DNA of 64,000 nucleotides from Lewinellaceae bacterium (GTDB lineage Bacteria; Bacteroidota; Bacteroidia; Chitinophagales; Saprospiraceae), in the NCBI GenBank assembly GCA_020636435.1, contig JACJXX010000001.1:2869001-2933000 (forward strand), given 5' to 3'. The notes beneath the pieces were generated by a model that was given only the letters and a program-made list of their open reading frames with translations, searched no databases and was not told the DNA's origin. Both the position numbers and the translations under genes were made by a program. Positions within the stretch are counted from its first letter, which is position 1, and each line of letters begins with the position of its first letter. This document shows, piece after piece, positions 8,971 to 18,411 of this stretch.

Positions 8971-10791
8971 TCAAAACGCCTGCATCTCCACCAGTTTCCT
9001 ATACTCTCCCCCCTGGCGCAGCAGCGCCTCGTGTCCGCCGCGTTCTATGATCTGGCCATCCCTCATGACGACGATCTCGTCGGCGTGCTGAATGGTGGAC
9101 AGGCGGTGGGCGATCACGATGGAGGTCCGGTTTTTCATCAACTCCAGCAGGGCCTGCTGCACCAGTTTTTCCGACTCGCTATCCAGGGCGGAGGTGGCTT
9201 CATCCAGAATGAGGATGGGCGGATTTTTCAGGATGGCGCGGGCGATGGTCAGGCGTTGCCGCTGGCCGCCGCTCAACTTGCCGCCCCGGTCTCCGATGTT
9301 GGTTTGGTAACCCTGCTCAGTGGCCATGATGAAATCGTGGGCGTTGGCCACCCGGGCTGCGCGGTGTACTTCCTCCTCGCCGACGCCCTCCATGCCAAAA
9401 ACGATGTTGTTGTAAATGGTGTCGTTGAACAGGATGGCTTCCTGGGAAACGATGCCCATGAGGTGGCGCAGGGCATGTATCTGGTAGTCCCGGATGTCGT
9501 GCCCATCGAGGAAGATGCCGCCCTGCGTTGCGTCATAGAAGCGGGGGAGCAGATCGACAAGAGTCGATTTTCCGGCACCGGAAGCACCCACCAGGGCGAC
9601 CACCTGCCCGCGAGGGATTTCCAGGTTAATATTTTGCAGCACCGGCCCCTCCTCCGGGCGGTAAGTAAAGCTGACATTGCGGTATTCGATCTTCTCCTGA
9701 AAGCTGCTGATGGGCAGCGCATCGGGTTTCTCTTTAATGCTCACCTCTGCATCCAGCACCCGCTCCACCCGTTCCATGGCGGCAACGCCCTTCTGAATGT
9801 TGTAGATGGCCTTGGTCAGCGATTTGGCCGGGTCGATCACGTTGTAGAAAGCGAAGATGAAGGTCAGAAAGGTCTCGGCCGCCAGCTGCCCGTCAAAAAC
9901 CTGGCGCGAACCGTACCAAAGCAGGACGGCGACCGTGGCAATGCCCAGGAATTCAGACAGCGGGGAGGAAAGGTCGCGCCGCCACAGCAGGCGGGTCAGC
10001 GTCCGGCGGTAGGCGTTGTTCTCTTTTGAGAACTTCTCCCGCTGGTAGCGCTCCGCATTGAAGCCCTTGATGATGCGAAGGCCGCCCAGGGCCTCCTCGA
10101 TGATGGAGACCAGCAGTCCCAGCTTCTCCTGAACAGCGGCTGAGCTGCGCTTGAGCGAACGGCCGATCCCGCCGATCACCACGGCGGTGAAGATCATAAG
10201 CACGAAGACAAAAACGGTGAGAGAAGGGCTCACATAGACCATAAACGCCAGTGCCCCGACGATGATCAGCGGTTCCCGGAAAACGGCTTCCAGCACGTTC
10301 AGAATGCTCCATTCCACCTCCTGCACATCGGCGGTGATGCGGGACATCAGGTCGCCTTTGCGCTCTTCCGAAAAGTAGGACAAGGGCAGGATCAGCACCT
10401 TGTCGAACAACTGCCCGCGGATGTCCCGGATGATGCCGTTTCGCACCGGCGCCATGAAAAAGAGGGACAGGTACCGAAAGAGGTTTTTTAAAAAAAAAGC
10501 AGACAGGATGATGATGCAGACAAAAGCCAGGGCCGTTTCTTTGCCCTGCTCCACCACCAGCTGGCTGAGGTAGTAGTTGAAACTCGTCGTCAGGCTGTTG
10601 ATGTCGGTGATGGCCGCCGGTTTTTGCATCACCGGCTCCCGCCGGTCGAAGAGAATCTCCAGGAAAGGCACCAATAAAGGGATGCTGGCCGCCGTAAAGA
10701 CTGCGGTCAGGATGTTGCTCAGCACATTGAGGGAAACATTGGCTTTGTAATTGCGCAGGTAGCCAAGAAGGCGCCAGAAGCTGTTGTTCAT
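8971..10791 (-). CDS. ABC exporter, MsbA-like (permease-ATPase fusion)
   Basis: A 606-residue half-transporter. Residues about 20-330 form a six-helix type I exporter membrane domain. Residues about 365-600 form the nucleotide-binding domain, with Walker A GASGAGKSTLVDLL, signature LSGGQRQRLTIARAI, Walker B ILILDEATSALD and switch His in VIAHRLST. Such homodimers flip lipids (MsbA lipid A core) or export drugs or peptides across the inner membrane. The sequence resembles the lipid A/lipid exporter branch but the substrate cannot be proved. Start ATG at 10791 gives the usual N-terminus ahead of helix 1. A tandem word repeat with an IS inserted lies directly upstream. Confidence 0.9.
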   Translation of the reverse strand: MNNSFWRLLGYLRNYKANVSLNVLSNILTAVFTAASIPLLVPFLEILFDRREPVMQKPAAITDINSLTTSFNYYLSQLVVEQGKETALAFVCIIILSAFFLKNLFRYLSLFFMAPVRNGIIRDIRGQLFDKVLILPLSYFSEERKGDLMSRITADVQEVEWSILNVLEAVFREPLIIVGALAFMVYVSPSLTVFVFVLMIFTAVVIGGIGRSLKRSSAAVQEKLGLLVSIIEEALGGLRIIKGFNAERYQREKFSKENNAYRRTLTRLLWRRDLSSPLSEFLGIATVAVLLWYGSRQVFDGQLAAETFLTFIFAFYNVIDPAKSLTKAIYNIQKGVAAMERVERVLDAEVSIKEKPDALPISSFQEKIEYRNVSFTYRPEEGPVLQNINLEIPRGQVVALVGASGAGKSTLVDLLPRFYDATQGGIFLDGHDIRDYQIHALRHLMGIVSQEAILFNDTIYNNIVFGMEGVGEEEVHRAARVANAHDFIMATEQGYQTNIGDRGGKLSGGQRQRLTIARAILKNPPILILDEATSALDSESEKLVQQALLELMKNRTSIVIAHRLSTIQHADEIVVMRDGQIIERGGHEALLRQGGEYRKLVEMQAF

Positions 10792-10792
10792 G

Positions 10793-10883
10793 GATTCATG
10801 GATTCATGGGTTCATGGGTTCATGGGTTCATGGGTTCATGGTTTCATGGTTTCATGGGTTCATGGTTTCATGGGTTCATGGTT
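10793..10883. repeat. TTCATGGG-type short tandem repeat, left part
   Basis: About ten degenerate 9-10-nt units alternate TTCATGGG and TTCATGGT, directly upstream of the ABC exporter start. The array is interrupted at 10884 by the insertion sequence and resumes at 12263. Similar word arrays occur next to many genes in this window. Confidence 0.85.
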
Positions 10884-12262
10884 TGCCGTGCGACATAAAG
10901 TTATAGATCACTTTAACGACAAAAAGATCTATAAAATCACGTTCTTTGACATAAGTTAAATTATGAATGCATATGGGACAACCAATTGCCCCCTCCCTGC
11001 GCCTGGAAATAGTGAAATCCAGGCAGGAGGAAAAACTTAGCTACCGGGATTTAGCTGCCCGCTTTAAGGTGAACTACCATACGGCAAGGAACCTGTGCCT
11101 TTCTTACGAGAAGCGGGGCGAAGCGGCGCTAGTCCCGGGCTACTCCAATTGTGGGCGCGGGGTGAAGCCGGAAGCGGAGAAAGCTTATCGGCTGGTGCGT
11201 TTAATAGGCCACTTCCATCCCGATTGGGGCGTACCTTACATCACGACCAAAATTGCGGCGAACTATCCGGGTTTGGCCCTGCAAAGCGAGCGCCACTATC
11301 AAAGGCGGTTAAAAAAGGACTGCCCCAAAATAGAGATACCACCTCCTACAATCCCTAGGGAAAGCTTGATCAACGACGTGCGCCAGGCTCATGACGAATG
11401 GCAAATCGACGCTAAAGAACAGGTCAAGCTAGAAGCAGCGGGACAAGCCAAGCTAGAGCCAAGGGAAGAGGCATGTTACTTAAACATAACGGATACCAAA
11501 AGCCATGCCTTGCTAAATGCAAGGGCTTTCCCCCCACGGGTTGATCCGGCAAGTTTCTTTGCAGGAGGTAGGGGCCTTACTGCTTGAGCAGTTCCAACAG
11601 TGGGGAATGCCAAGGGCTATCAGGAGCGATAACGGTTCCCCCCTTGGCGTGCCCAGCAGGAGCGTGATCCCTATTATATCCCTGTGGCTGGCAGCTTGGG
11701 GAGTGCGCCACATACTCAACCGGCCCAGGCGGCCTACAGACAACCCGAACGTGGAAAACAACCAGCATACCTCGGCGCGCTGGGCCGAAATATACAAGTG
11801 CCAGAGCCTCGCCCAAATGCAGGAGCAGCTAGACCAAGCATGCGTGTATCAAAGAGATTTCTTTAAGGTTTCCAGGTTGGGCAACGCTACTCGCAAACAA
11901 GTTTATGCCAGGCTGTATGACAACCCCAGGCAGTTCGACCCGAAGCTCTTTGACGAGCAGAAAGCCTACCAACTCTTAGCTCAAGCTGTCTATCCCAGGA
12001 AAATCTCCGATAATGGCGTTATCACCCTTTACGATAAGCCTTTCAGTGTTGGCCGCGAACACCGCGGGAAAATCACCTTCGTAGTCTTTTCTCCCGCAGA
12101 GCTAGCCTGGATCTGCCTCAGCCCGGAAAAAGAAATCTTGAAGGTTATCCCCGACCCAAGGTTCTCTAAAGAAAACATATATAATTTAACTGTATGTCAA
12201 TGAACTTTTTTGATCTATATCTTTTTGTCGGTGACTGATCTATAACTTTATGTCGCACGGCA
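10884..12262 (+). mobile_element. IS481-like insertion sequence (1379 bp)
   Basis: The ends are inverted repeats beginning TGCCGTGCGACATAAAG and continuing with perfect match for about 27 bp, then a weaker match including CGACAAAAAGAT. The element is flanked by TGGTT on both sides (10879-10883 and 12263-12267), consistent with a 5-bp target duplication, but the target is itself a repeat containing that word, so the duplication is not certain. It carries one transposase reading frame broken by a frameshift. Family assignment rests on the N-terminal helix-turn-helix followed by a DDE integrase core. Confidence 0.85.
10967..12203 (+). pseudogene. IS481/rve-type DDE transposase, frameshifted
   Basis: The first frame (10967-11587) has a helix-turn-helix (LSYRDLAARFKVNYHTARNL), a connector, and the first catalytic Asp in DEWQIDAKE. 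The second frame (entered near 11530) continues with LIRQVSLQEVGALLLEQF, the second Asp in IRSDNGSP and the Glu in NPNVENNQH, then a C-terminal domain. Joining the frames requires skipping one C in the run of six C's at 11530-11535 (giving AFPHGLIRQ). One extra C is the simplest explanation, so this copy is probably inactive unless +1 slippage occurs. The combined length of about 410 residues is reasonable for the family. Confidence 0.8.
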
Positions 12263-12333
12263 TGGTTTCATGGTTTCATGGTTGCATGGTTGCATGGTTT
12301 CATGGGGCCATGCAACAGTAGAACCATGCAACC
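12263..12333. repeat. TTCATGGT-type tandem repeat, right part with inverted complement
   Basis: The repeat resumes after the IS (GGTTTCATGGTTGCATGG units) and is followed by the complementary words CCATGCAACC and CCATGAACC near 12310-12336, so RNA across it can fold into a long hairpin. It starts 18 nt beyond the stop of the lipoprotein gene at 12352 and may act as its terminator. Confidence 0.75.
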
Positions 12334-12351
12334 ATGAACCAGTCAACCTCC

Positions 12352-13008
12352 TCACTCCGCCACCTCGCTCGAAACCGGTTCCAGGACAAAAGAAGCTTCT
12401 CCCTGCCGCAGCCCGTAAGTGACGATGCGCTGTTTGCCGGAAGGCTTTCCCTCCTGGTAAATGGGAAAGGAATGTTTCAGCAGGCCATTTTCGAAATAGA
12501 ACCGCCCGTGGCCATTGAACCCTTCGGCCATCTCTTTATGGTTTGACAAATCACTCACGCTTACCAGGCCAAAAGACCGGTTGCGGTAGGAAGTAAAAGC
12601 GTAGACGTAGGCCGTGGAATCAGGCCCAATGCTTCTGGCGAAAGCGTATACCTCCGGGAAGCCGTCCTTATCGAGGTCAGCCAGTTGAGCATCTGTAACA
12701 TTTCCTTCTACCATGATCTGGAAGCTGTCGTTGCGCACCTCAAAGCCGGAGGGGGAGGCGGTCAGGGTGTTTTCCTCCGGCACGTTAGGGGAGGAAAGGT
12801 GGAAGGCAAGCCCTCCCTTTTCCAGGCGTTTTTCAAAGGGTATCCTGTTTCTGCGGTTGAACCGGGCTGCCCGGCTGGGGTCTTTTTCGGGAACAACAAC
12901 GGTGGTGTCCCCCGCAGTGGTGCCGTCCGTGCTTTCAGATGGTTGGCCTCCTGAGCAGCTCCAGAGGAGGGTGCTGCACAGGCATAGAAAGAAAATCGTT
13001 TGCTTCAT
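12352..13008 (-). CDS. Lipoprotein, possibly lysozyme-inhibitor (PliI)-like
   Basis: The 218-residue product has a lipoprotein signal (MKQTIFFLCLCSTLLWSCSG) with the lipobox Cys at residue 18, then a low-complexity Ser/Thr linker. The rest is a compact beta-rich domain with LADLDKDGFPEVYAFA and ENGLLKHSFPIYQEG. The DLDKDGFPE segment looks like a calcium-loop or FG-GAP motif and also resembles periplasmic inhibitors of I-type lysozyme (PliI). I favour a small envelope-protective lipoprotein but the family call is tentative. It lies downstream of accC on the same strand with a 17-nt gap and could be part of that transcript. Confidence 0.75.
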   Translation of the reverse strand: MKQTIFFLCLCSTLLWSCSGGQPSESTDGTTAGDTTVVVPEKDPSRAARFNRRNRIPFEKRLEKGGLAFHLSSPNVPEENTLTASPSGFEVRNDSFQIMVEGNVTDAQLADLDKDGFPEVYAFARSIGPDSTAYVYAFTSYRNRSFGLVSVSDLSNHKEMAEGFNGHGRFYFENGLLKHSFPIYQEGKPSGKQRIVTYGLRQGEASFVLEPVSSEVAE

Positions 13009-13025
13009 TTATCGCAGTTTATTTT

Positions 13026-14369
13026 CTAATCGTCCGTCATCTTGAACGTATTCAGGAATCCGGTATGGAAATCTCCCTTGCGGAAGTTTTCATCTTTCAT
13101 CAACCGCTGGTGAAAAGGGACGGTAGTTTTCACCCCTTCGATGATGAATTCATCCAGCGCTCTTTCCATTTTGGTGATGCACTCTTCGCGGGTAGGCGCG
13201 CGGCAGATGAGCTTGGCGATCATCGAATCGTAGTAGGGCGGGATGGTGTAGCCGGCGTAAACGTGGGTATCGACCCGTACCCCGTGGCCTTTGGAACTGT
13301 GGAAGGAGGAGATTTTTCCCGGGCTGGGCCGAAAGCCATTAAACGGGTCTTCGGCGTTGATCCGGCACTCGATGGCGTGGGCGTTCGGATAATAGTTGCC
13401 TCCGGTGATCAGTTCTCCGGCGGCGATCTTGATCTGTTCTTTGATGAGGTCGTGGTCGATCACTTCTTCGGTCACCGGATGTTCCACCTGTATGCGGGTG
13501 TTCATCTCCATGAAGTAGAAGTTGCGGTGTTTATCGACCAGGAATTCGACGGTGCCGACGCCTTCATAGTCGATGGCCTCGCCGGCCAGCACGGCGGCGT
13601 CGCCCATTTTTTTGCGCAGGTCGTCGGTCATAAAAGGCGAGGGGCATTCCTCGACCAGTTTCTGGTGGCGGCGCTGTATGGAGCAATCGCGTTCGGAGAG
13701 GTGGATGACCTTGCCCTTCTGGTCGCCCGCGATCTGAAATTCAATATGGCGGGGTTCTTCCAGGAATTTCTCGATGTAGATGCCGTCGTTGCCGAAAGAA
13801 GCTTTGGCCTCCTGGCGGGCCCGGTCCCAGTTGTTTTCAAAATCCTTTTCTTCCCAGACGATGCGCATTCCTTTGCCTCCTCCGCCGGCGGTAGCTTTGA
13901 TGATGATGGGGTAGCCGACCTCGGCAGCGATTTTTTTGCCCTGTTTCGGGTCTTTCACCAGGCCGTCGGAGCCGGGAATCACGGGCACGCCTGCCTTGAT
14001 CATGGTCTCCTTGGCAGTGACCTTGTCTCCCATTTTGCGGATTTGGGCGGGGGTGGGGCCGATAAACTTGATGCCGTATTCTGCGCAGACCTCGGCGAAA
14101 TCGGCATTCTCCGCCAGGAAACCGTAACCCGGGTGGATGGCGTCGGCGTTGGTAATTTCCACGGCAGCCATTATCCGGGGTACGCTCAGGTAGGATTCGG
14201 CGGAAGAGGGCGGGCCGATGCAAACGGCCTCGTCGGCGAAGCGCACGTGGAGGCTCTCCCGGTCGGCGGTGGAGTAGACCGCTACGGTTTTGATTCCCAT
14301 TTCCCGGCAGGTACGGATAATACGCAAAGCGATTTCGCCGCGGTTGGCGATGAGTATTTTTTCGAACAT
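13026..14369 (-). CDS. accC: Biotin carboxylase subunit of acetyl-CoA carboxylase
   Basis: The 447-residue protein carboxylates biotin on AccB using ATP and bicarbonate, the first half-reaction of malonyl-CoA synthesis. It starts with the carboxylase N-domain (MFEKILIANRGEIALRIIRT), then the ATP-grasp domain with glycine loop GGGGKGMR near residue 165 and the catalytic segment MNTRIQVEHPVTE. Length is normal for AccC. It lies 78 nt downstream of accB, which follows efp by 6 nt, so efp-accB-accC is a likely operon; this neighbourhood is frequent in bacteria. Confidence 0.97.
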   Translation of the reverse strand: MFEKILIANRGEIALRIIRTCREMGIKTVAVYSTADRESLHVRFADEAVCIGPPSSAESYLSVPRIMAAVEITNADAIHPGYGFLAENADFAEVCAEYGIKFIGPTPAQIRKMGDKVTAKETMIKAGVPVIPGSDGLVKDPKQGKKIAAEVGYPIIIKATAGGGGKGMRIVWEEKDFENNWDRARQEAKASFGNDGIYIEKFLEEPRHIEFQIAGDQKGKVIHLSERDCSIQRRHQKLVEECPSPFMTDDLRKKMGDAAVLAGEAIDYEGVGTVEFLVDKHRNFYFMEMNTRIQVEHPVTEEVIDHDLIKEQIKIAAGELITGGNYYPNAHAIECRINAEDPFNGFRPSPGKISSFHSSKGHGVRVDTHVYAGYTIPPYYDSMIAKLICRAPTREECITKMERALDEFIIEGVKTTVPFHQRLMKDENFRKGDFHTGFLNTFKMTDD

Positions 14370-14447
14370 ACTTTTTCAATTGAGGTGCTGCAACATGAGC
14401 CGGCCCGTTTCTGAAACAGAGAACCAACCGGCCTGTGGCCCAATGCG

Positions 14448-14996
14448 TCAGGCGGGTTCTACTAAAAAGAGAACCTGGTCGTATTCTACCGGCTGGGCAT
14501 CTTCAACCATGACTTTGACGATCTTTCCGGATATCTCCGATTCGATCTCATTGAAGAGTTTCATTGCCTCCACAATACAAACCACCTGCCCTACTTCGAT
14601 AACGTCGCCCACCTTGGCATAAGGCGGTTTTTCCGGCGAAGAGGACCGGTAGAACGTACCGACGATCGGCGAACGGACCTCCACATAATTGCCGCTTTCT
14701 CCCGCTTTTTCGGCTTGCTGCCTTTCTGCCTCGGGTTCCGGCTGAGGCTTGGGCGGCGATGGGGAAGAAGAGGAGGCCGGCGCGGAGTAGGGCTGCTGAA
14801 CCGGCGGCATCTGTATGATAGGCGCCTGCTGAGCCGCCCCCTGGCCCGGAGAGGCCATTTGTTGCTGCCGTCTTTTTAGTTTTTCGTATTTGCTGGTTCG
14901 AATAGAGATTTCAAACTCTCCATTCTTCATTTTGAATTCGGTCAGGTTGGATTTATTGATCAACTTTACCAACTCCTGAATTTCCTTAAAATCCAT
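14448..14996 (-). CDS. accB: Biotin carboxyl carrier protein of acetyl-CoA carboxylase
   Basis: A 182-residue protein with a short N-terminal helix region (MDFKEIQELVKLINKSNLTE), a flexible Pro/Ala/Ser/Gln-rich linker (about residues 50-95), and a biotinyl domain at the C-terminus with the biotin attachment motif EAMKLFNEI. It carries carboxybiotin from AccC to the carboxyltransferase AccA/AccD, which are not in the window. It is placed 6 nt after efp and 78 nt before accC, as in a shared operon. Confidence 0.97.
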   Translation of the reverse strand: MDFKEIQELVKLINKSNLTEFKMKNGEFEISIRTSKYEKLKRRQQQMASPGQGAAQQAPIIQMPPVQQPYSAPASSSSPSPPKPQPEPEAERQQAEKAGESGNYVEVRSPIVGTFYRSSSPEKPPYAKVGDVIEVGQVVCIVEAMKLFNEIESEISGKIVKVMVEDAQPVEYDQVLFLVEPA

Positions 14997-15002
14997 AGGC
15001 GT

Positions 15003-15569
15003 TTATTGTTTGACACGTTCCACGTAAGAGTTCGTTGAGGTATCTACTTTAACCAGGTCTCCCTGGTTGATGAACAGAGGCACCCGCACCTCGGCCCCGG
15101 TTTCAACGGTGGCCAGCTTGAGGGTATTGGTCGCCGTATCTCCACGGACGCCCGGCTCGGTATACGTTACTTCCAGGACGATGTACTGGGGCATCTCAAA
15201 AGTAAGGGGAACCTCTTTTTCTGCATGAAAGAGAATTTCTACTTCCATGCCCTCCTTCATCAATCCCGGGTTTTCGAGAAACTCTTCCCTGAGCGCAACC
15301 TGTTCGAAGGTCTCCTGGTTCATGAAGTGGTACCCCATATCATCATTGTAAAGGTATTGAAACTTGCGGCGCTCCACCCTTACTTCATCGACTTTGTGCC
15401 CGGCGGTGAACGTATTGTCGATTACGCGGCCGGTAGTCAGGCTTTTGAGTTTGGTCCGTACAAAGGCATTGCCTTTTCCCGGCTTCACATGTTGGAATTC
15501 GACGATGGTGTAAGTGTCATTGTTGAACTCAATGCACATCCCCTTGCGAATATCAGAAGTTGTTGCCAT
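15003..15569 (-). CDS. efp: Translation elongation factor P
   Basis: The 188-residue protein has the three-domain EF-P layout. The KOW-like domain holds the conserved loop PGKGNAFVR, whose Lys near position 32 is the site modified in many bacteria. The C-terminal signature VDTSTNSYVERVKQ is close to the family pattern. It binds between ribosomal P and E sites to relieve polyproline stalling. It is the first gene of the efp-accB-accC cluster. A TATCTTTG box lies at 15610-15617 on the minus strand, about 40 nt upstream of the start. Confidence 0.97.
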   Translation of the reverse strand: MATTSDIRKGMCIEFNNDTYTIVEFQHVKPGKGNAFVRTKLKSLTTGRVIDNTFTAGHKVDEVRVERRKFQYLYNDDMGYHFMNQETFEQVALREEFLENPGLMKEGMEVEILFHAEKEVPLTFEMPQYIVLEVTYTEPGVRGDTATNTLKLATVETGAEVRVPLFINQGDLVKVDTSTNSYVERVKQ

Positions 15570-15609
15570 TTCTTGATGCTCTGATTTTTTTCTTAAAATT
15601 TTAGCCCTG

Positions 15610-15617
15610 CAAAGATA
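15610..15617 (-). promoter_or_regulatory. -7 box for efp-accB-accC
   Basis: Minus-strand TATCTTTG fits the Bacteroidota TAnnTTTG -7 element, at the right distance from the efp start at 15569. No good -33 partner is seen in the adjoining repeat. Confidence 0.5.
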
Positions 15618-15629
15618 GGAAAATTGTTT

Positions 15630-15765
15630 GATGGGTTAAGGGTTGGATTGTTAGATTGCTGGATTGGCATATTGCTGGATGGTTATATTGTTATATGGTT
15701 GCAAAGCCTTCGATATAAACAATATAACCATTCAACAATTACAGCCATTCAACAATGCGCCCCCT
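15630..15765. repeat. ATTGTTAGATTG-type word array with inverted complement
   Basis: Words such as GGATTGTTAGATTG and TGGATGGTTATATTG are followed, after a short spacer, by their complements (CAATATAACCATTCAACAA). The block begins immediately after the stop of fabH (minus strand, 15769) and could fold as a long imperfect terminator hairpin. No coding content. Confidence 0.7.
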
Positions 15766-15768
15766 CCG

Positions 15769-16758
15769 TCAATACGCCCACTTCACATAAATCGCCCCCC
15801 AGGTGAATCCGCCGCCGAAAGCCGTGAGGATGATATTGTCGCCCGGCTTGAGCTGGCTTTCCCATTCCCAAAGGCAGAGCGGGATCGTCGCTGCGGTGGT
15901 GTTCCCGTATTTGTGAATATTGATCATCATTTTTTCCAGCGGGAAGTCCGCCATGCGCGCCACCTGCTCGATGATCCTGCGATTGGCCTGATGAGGCGCC
16001 ACCCAACTGACATCATCGACAGACAAGCCGTTGCGCTGCATGACCTGCCCTATCACCTCCGCCATGCCGGAGACGGCGGCCTTAAAGACCGGAGCTCCGT
16101 TCTGGTAGACGAAATGCTCGCGCTGCTCCACCGTTTCCCGGCTTGCCGGATACCGGGAGCCTCCCGCCTTCTGGAAAAGGAAGACATGCCCGGCGCCATC
16201 GCTCCTCAGCAGGGCATCTTGCAGGCCAAAGCCTTGAGTGTCAGGCTCCAGCATGACAGCTGCCGCCCCATCGCCAAAAAGGATACAGGTAGAGCGGTCC
16301 GTATAATCTACGATAGAGGACATTTTATCGGCGCCCACTACGATCACTTTCCGGTGGCCGCCGCTCTCGATGAACCGGCTGGCGGTAGCCAGGGCATACA
16401 GGAAGCCGGAGCAGGCTGCATGAAGGTCGAAACAAAAGCCATTTCGTATGCCGACGGCGTCGGCAATGAGGTTGGCAGTATCCGGGAATTGCATATCCGG
16501 CGTGACCGTGGCGCAGATCATCAAATCCACTTCTTCGGGAGCAGTGCCGGTTTTTTCCAGCAGGCCCTGTACCGCCTCGATGCCCATGGTGGAAGTGCCC
16601 TTGCCTTCCCCTTTGAGTATGCGGCGTTCCTGGATACCAGTCCGGCTTCTGATCCATTGATCATTGGTATCGACCATCTTTTCCAGTTCGGCGTTGGCCA
16701 GTACGTAGTCAGGCACATAACCCTGAACCCCCGTGATCGCTGCGCGGATTTTTGACAT
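15769..16758 (-). CDS. fabH: Beta-ketoacyl-ACP synthase III
   Basis: The 329-residue enzyme condenses acetyl-CoA (or a branched primer) with malonyl-ACP to start fatty acid synthesis. The catalytic triad is visible: Cys in AACSGFLYAL (near residue 113), His in APHQANRRII and Asn in HKYGNTTAA. Length is typical. Its closeness to accBC groups two early steps of fatty acid synthesis, although the intervening repeat suggests separate transcripts. Confidence 0.97.
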   Translation of the reverse strand: MSKIRAAITGVQGYVPDYVLANAELEKMVDTNDQWIRSRTGIQERRILKGEGKGTSTMGIEAVQGLLEKTGTAPEEVDLMICATVTPDMQFPDTANLIADAVGIRNGFCFDLHAACSGFLYALATASRFIESGGHRKVIVVGADKMSSIVDYTDRSTCILFGDGAAAVMLEPDTQGFGLQDALLRSDGAGHVFLFQKAGGSRYPASRETVEQREHFVYQNGAPVFKAAVSGMAEVIGQVMQRNGLSVDDVSWVAPHQANRRIIEQVARMADFPLEKMMINIHKYGNTTAATIPLCLWEWESQLKPGDNIILTAFGGGFTWGAIYVKWAY

Positions 16759-16816
16759 AACTGAGGAAATTAGAAAGCTTTAAAAAAATCGAGCGCAAGG
16801 TAGGAAAAATGCGGCA

Positions 16817-16898
16817 TAGTTGATCGTTGTTGGTTGATTGTTGTTGGTTGCTGGCTTTCGGCAGGCTATCCGCAACAATCAACGGTCAACAATCAACC
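16817..16898. repeat. GTTGATTGTTG-type word array reaching into a gene's 3' end
   Basis: Repeats of TGGTTGATTGTTGTTGG are followed by the complement CAACAATCAACGGTCAACAA. The inverted half overlaps the last codons of the symporter gene: its C-terminal GVDG and TGA are encoded by the array words. Probably folds into a terminator-like hairpin. Confidence 0.7.
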
Positions 16899-18386
16899 GT
16901 CAACTCCATTCTGCCCTGGCCTGGAAATGGCCCACAACCCCACAAAAGTGAGCAACCCGTTGAGGGCAATAATGAGAAAGCCAAGCTCAAAGCCGGAGAG
17001 CCAGCGCGCTGAATTGTCATTAACAATATAAGACAACACCGGCGCGGCTATACAAACGGGAATGACCCAAAAGGAATGTAGCTCTCTGCGGGTAAACATG
17101 CCGAAAGAAAAGAGCCCCAGAATGGGCCCATAGGTATAACCCGCCGCGATGAAGAGCTGGCTGATCACTGCTTCGTTGTTAAGGGCATTGAAAATCACGA
17201 TGATAATGAGCAATACCAGCGATATGCCGATGTGAACGATGCCCCGGGTCCGCCGCTTTTCCTCTTCGCTGGCCTGGCTTTTTTCGATGCCCAGAAAATC
17301 CACGCAGAAGGACGTCGTCAGGGCAGTCAGCGCAGAATCCGCACTGGAGTAGGCGGCGGCGATCAGGCCGAGGATGAAAAGGATGCCAACCGTCGGCGAC
17401 AGGTGGCGCAGGGCGATCATCGGAAACAGTTCGTCGGTCTTTTCCGGCACTTCCAGGCCAATACTGGCGGCATAGATGTACAACAAGGCACCCAGCATGA
17501 GGAAAAGCATATTGGCAAAAACCAGGACCACGCTGAAGGTGTAGACGTTTTTCTGGGCCTCTCCGATGTTGCGGCAACTGAGGTTTTTCTGCATCATGTC
17601 CTGGTCCATCCCCGTCATTACGACCGCGATCAGGGCGCCGCTGATAAATTGCTTAAAGAAATTGTTGGGATCATTCCAGCCTCCCTCGAAGAAGAACATT
17701 TGGGAGTAGTCGCTCGAACGCACCATGGCCACCAGCCCTCCCAGGTCGGTCTCCAGGGCGTTGCCTATGGAGATGATGGTCAGCACTACGGCGGAAAGCA
17801 TGCAAACGGTCTGCAGGGTATCCGTGTAAACAATGGTTCGGATTCCTCCTTTGGAGGTATAAACCCAAATGAGGAGGATGGTCACCGCAACGGTGGCGAT
17901 GAAAGGGATGCCAAAGGGCCCCAGCACAAACTGCTGCAATACGATGGCCACCAGATAAAGGCGAAAAGAAGACCCAATGATCCGGGAAAGCATAAAGTAC
18001 GCGGCGCCGGTCTTGTAGGCATGATACCCCAGGCGCTGTTCCAGAAAAGTATAGATGGAAGTGAGGTTCAGCCGATAGTACAGAGGCAACAGGACCTGGG
18101 CAATGATCAGATAGCCCAGCAAATACCCAAAGACCATCTGCATATAGGAGAACGATTGGTTGGCTCCGCCCGCGCCCACTACCCCGGGTATAGAGATAAA
18201 GGTGACTCCGGAAAGGGATGCGCCGATCATGCCGATGGCAACCAATAGCCAGGGAGACCTGCGGCCAGCCAGGAAAAATTCGGCATTGCCGGCCTTCCTC
18301 CCTGTAAAGTAAGATACGGTGATCAATACCAGGAAGTAAGCTGCAATGATGCCGAGGATAAACGTGGGTGTCAATTGGTTGATCAT
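16893..18386 (-). CDS. Sodium:solute symporter (SLC5/SSS family)
   Basis: A 497-residue inner membrane protein with about 13 hydrophobic helices. It starts MINQLTPTFILGIIAAYFLV and carries SSS-type features such as GRRSPWLLVAIGMIGASLSG and AAAYSSADSALTALTTSFCVD in the region that forms the Na2 site. It imports a small organic solute with sodium; the substrate cannot be read from the sequence. The gene has a promoter-like TATATTTG/TTG pair at 18412-18440. Its last four residues are encoded inside a repeat array. Confidence 0.92.
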   Translation of the reverse strand: MINQLTPTFILGIIAAYFLVLITVSYFTGRKAGNAEFFLAGRRSPWLLVAIGMIGASLSGVTFISIPGVVGAGGANQSFSYMQMVFGYLLGYLIIAQVLLPLYYRLNLTSIYTFLEQRLGYHAYKTGAAYFMLSRIIGSSFRLYLVAIVLQQFVLGPFGIPFIATVAVTILLIWVYTSKGGIRTIVYTDTLQTVCMLSAVVLTIISIGNALETDLGGLVAMVRSSDYSQMFFFEGGWNDPNNFFKQFISGALIAVVMTGMDQDMMQKNLSCRNIGEAQKNVYTFSVVLVFANMLFLMLGALLYIYAASIGLEVPEKTDELFPMIALRHLSPTVGILFILGLIAAAYSSADSALTALTTSFCVDFLGIEKSQASEEEKRRTRGIVHIGISLVLLIIIVIFNALNNEAVISQLFIAAGYTYGPILGLFSFGMFTRRELHSFWVIPVCIAAPVLSYIVNDNSARWLSGFELGFLIIALNGLLTFVGLWAISRPGQNGVDG

Positions 18387-18411
18387 ACGGATGCCTGCTT
18401 ATTTAGCAAGG

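Noticed and set aside
12939..14414. 491-codon plus-strand frame over accC
   Set aside because: Antisense shadow of a well-recognised biotin carboxylase gene; the predicted protein has no plausible domain.
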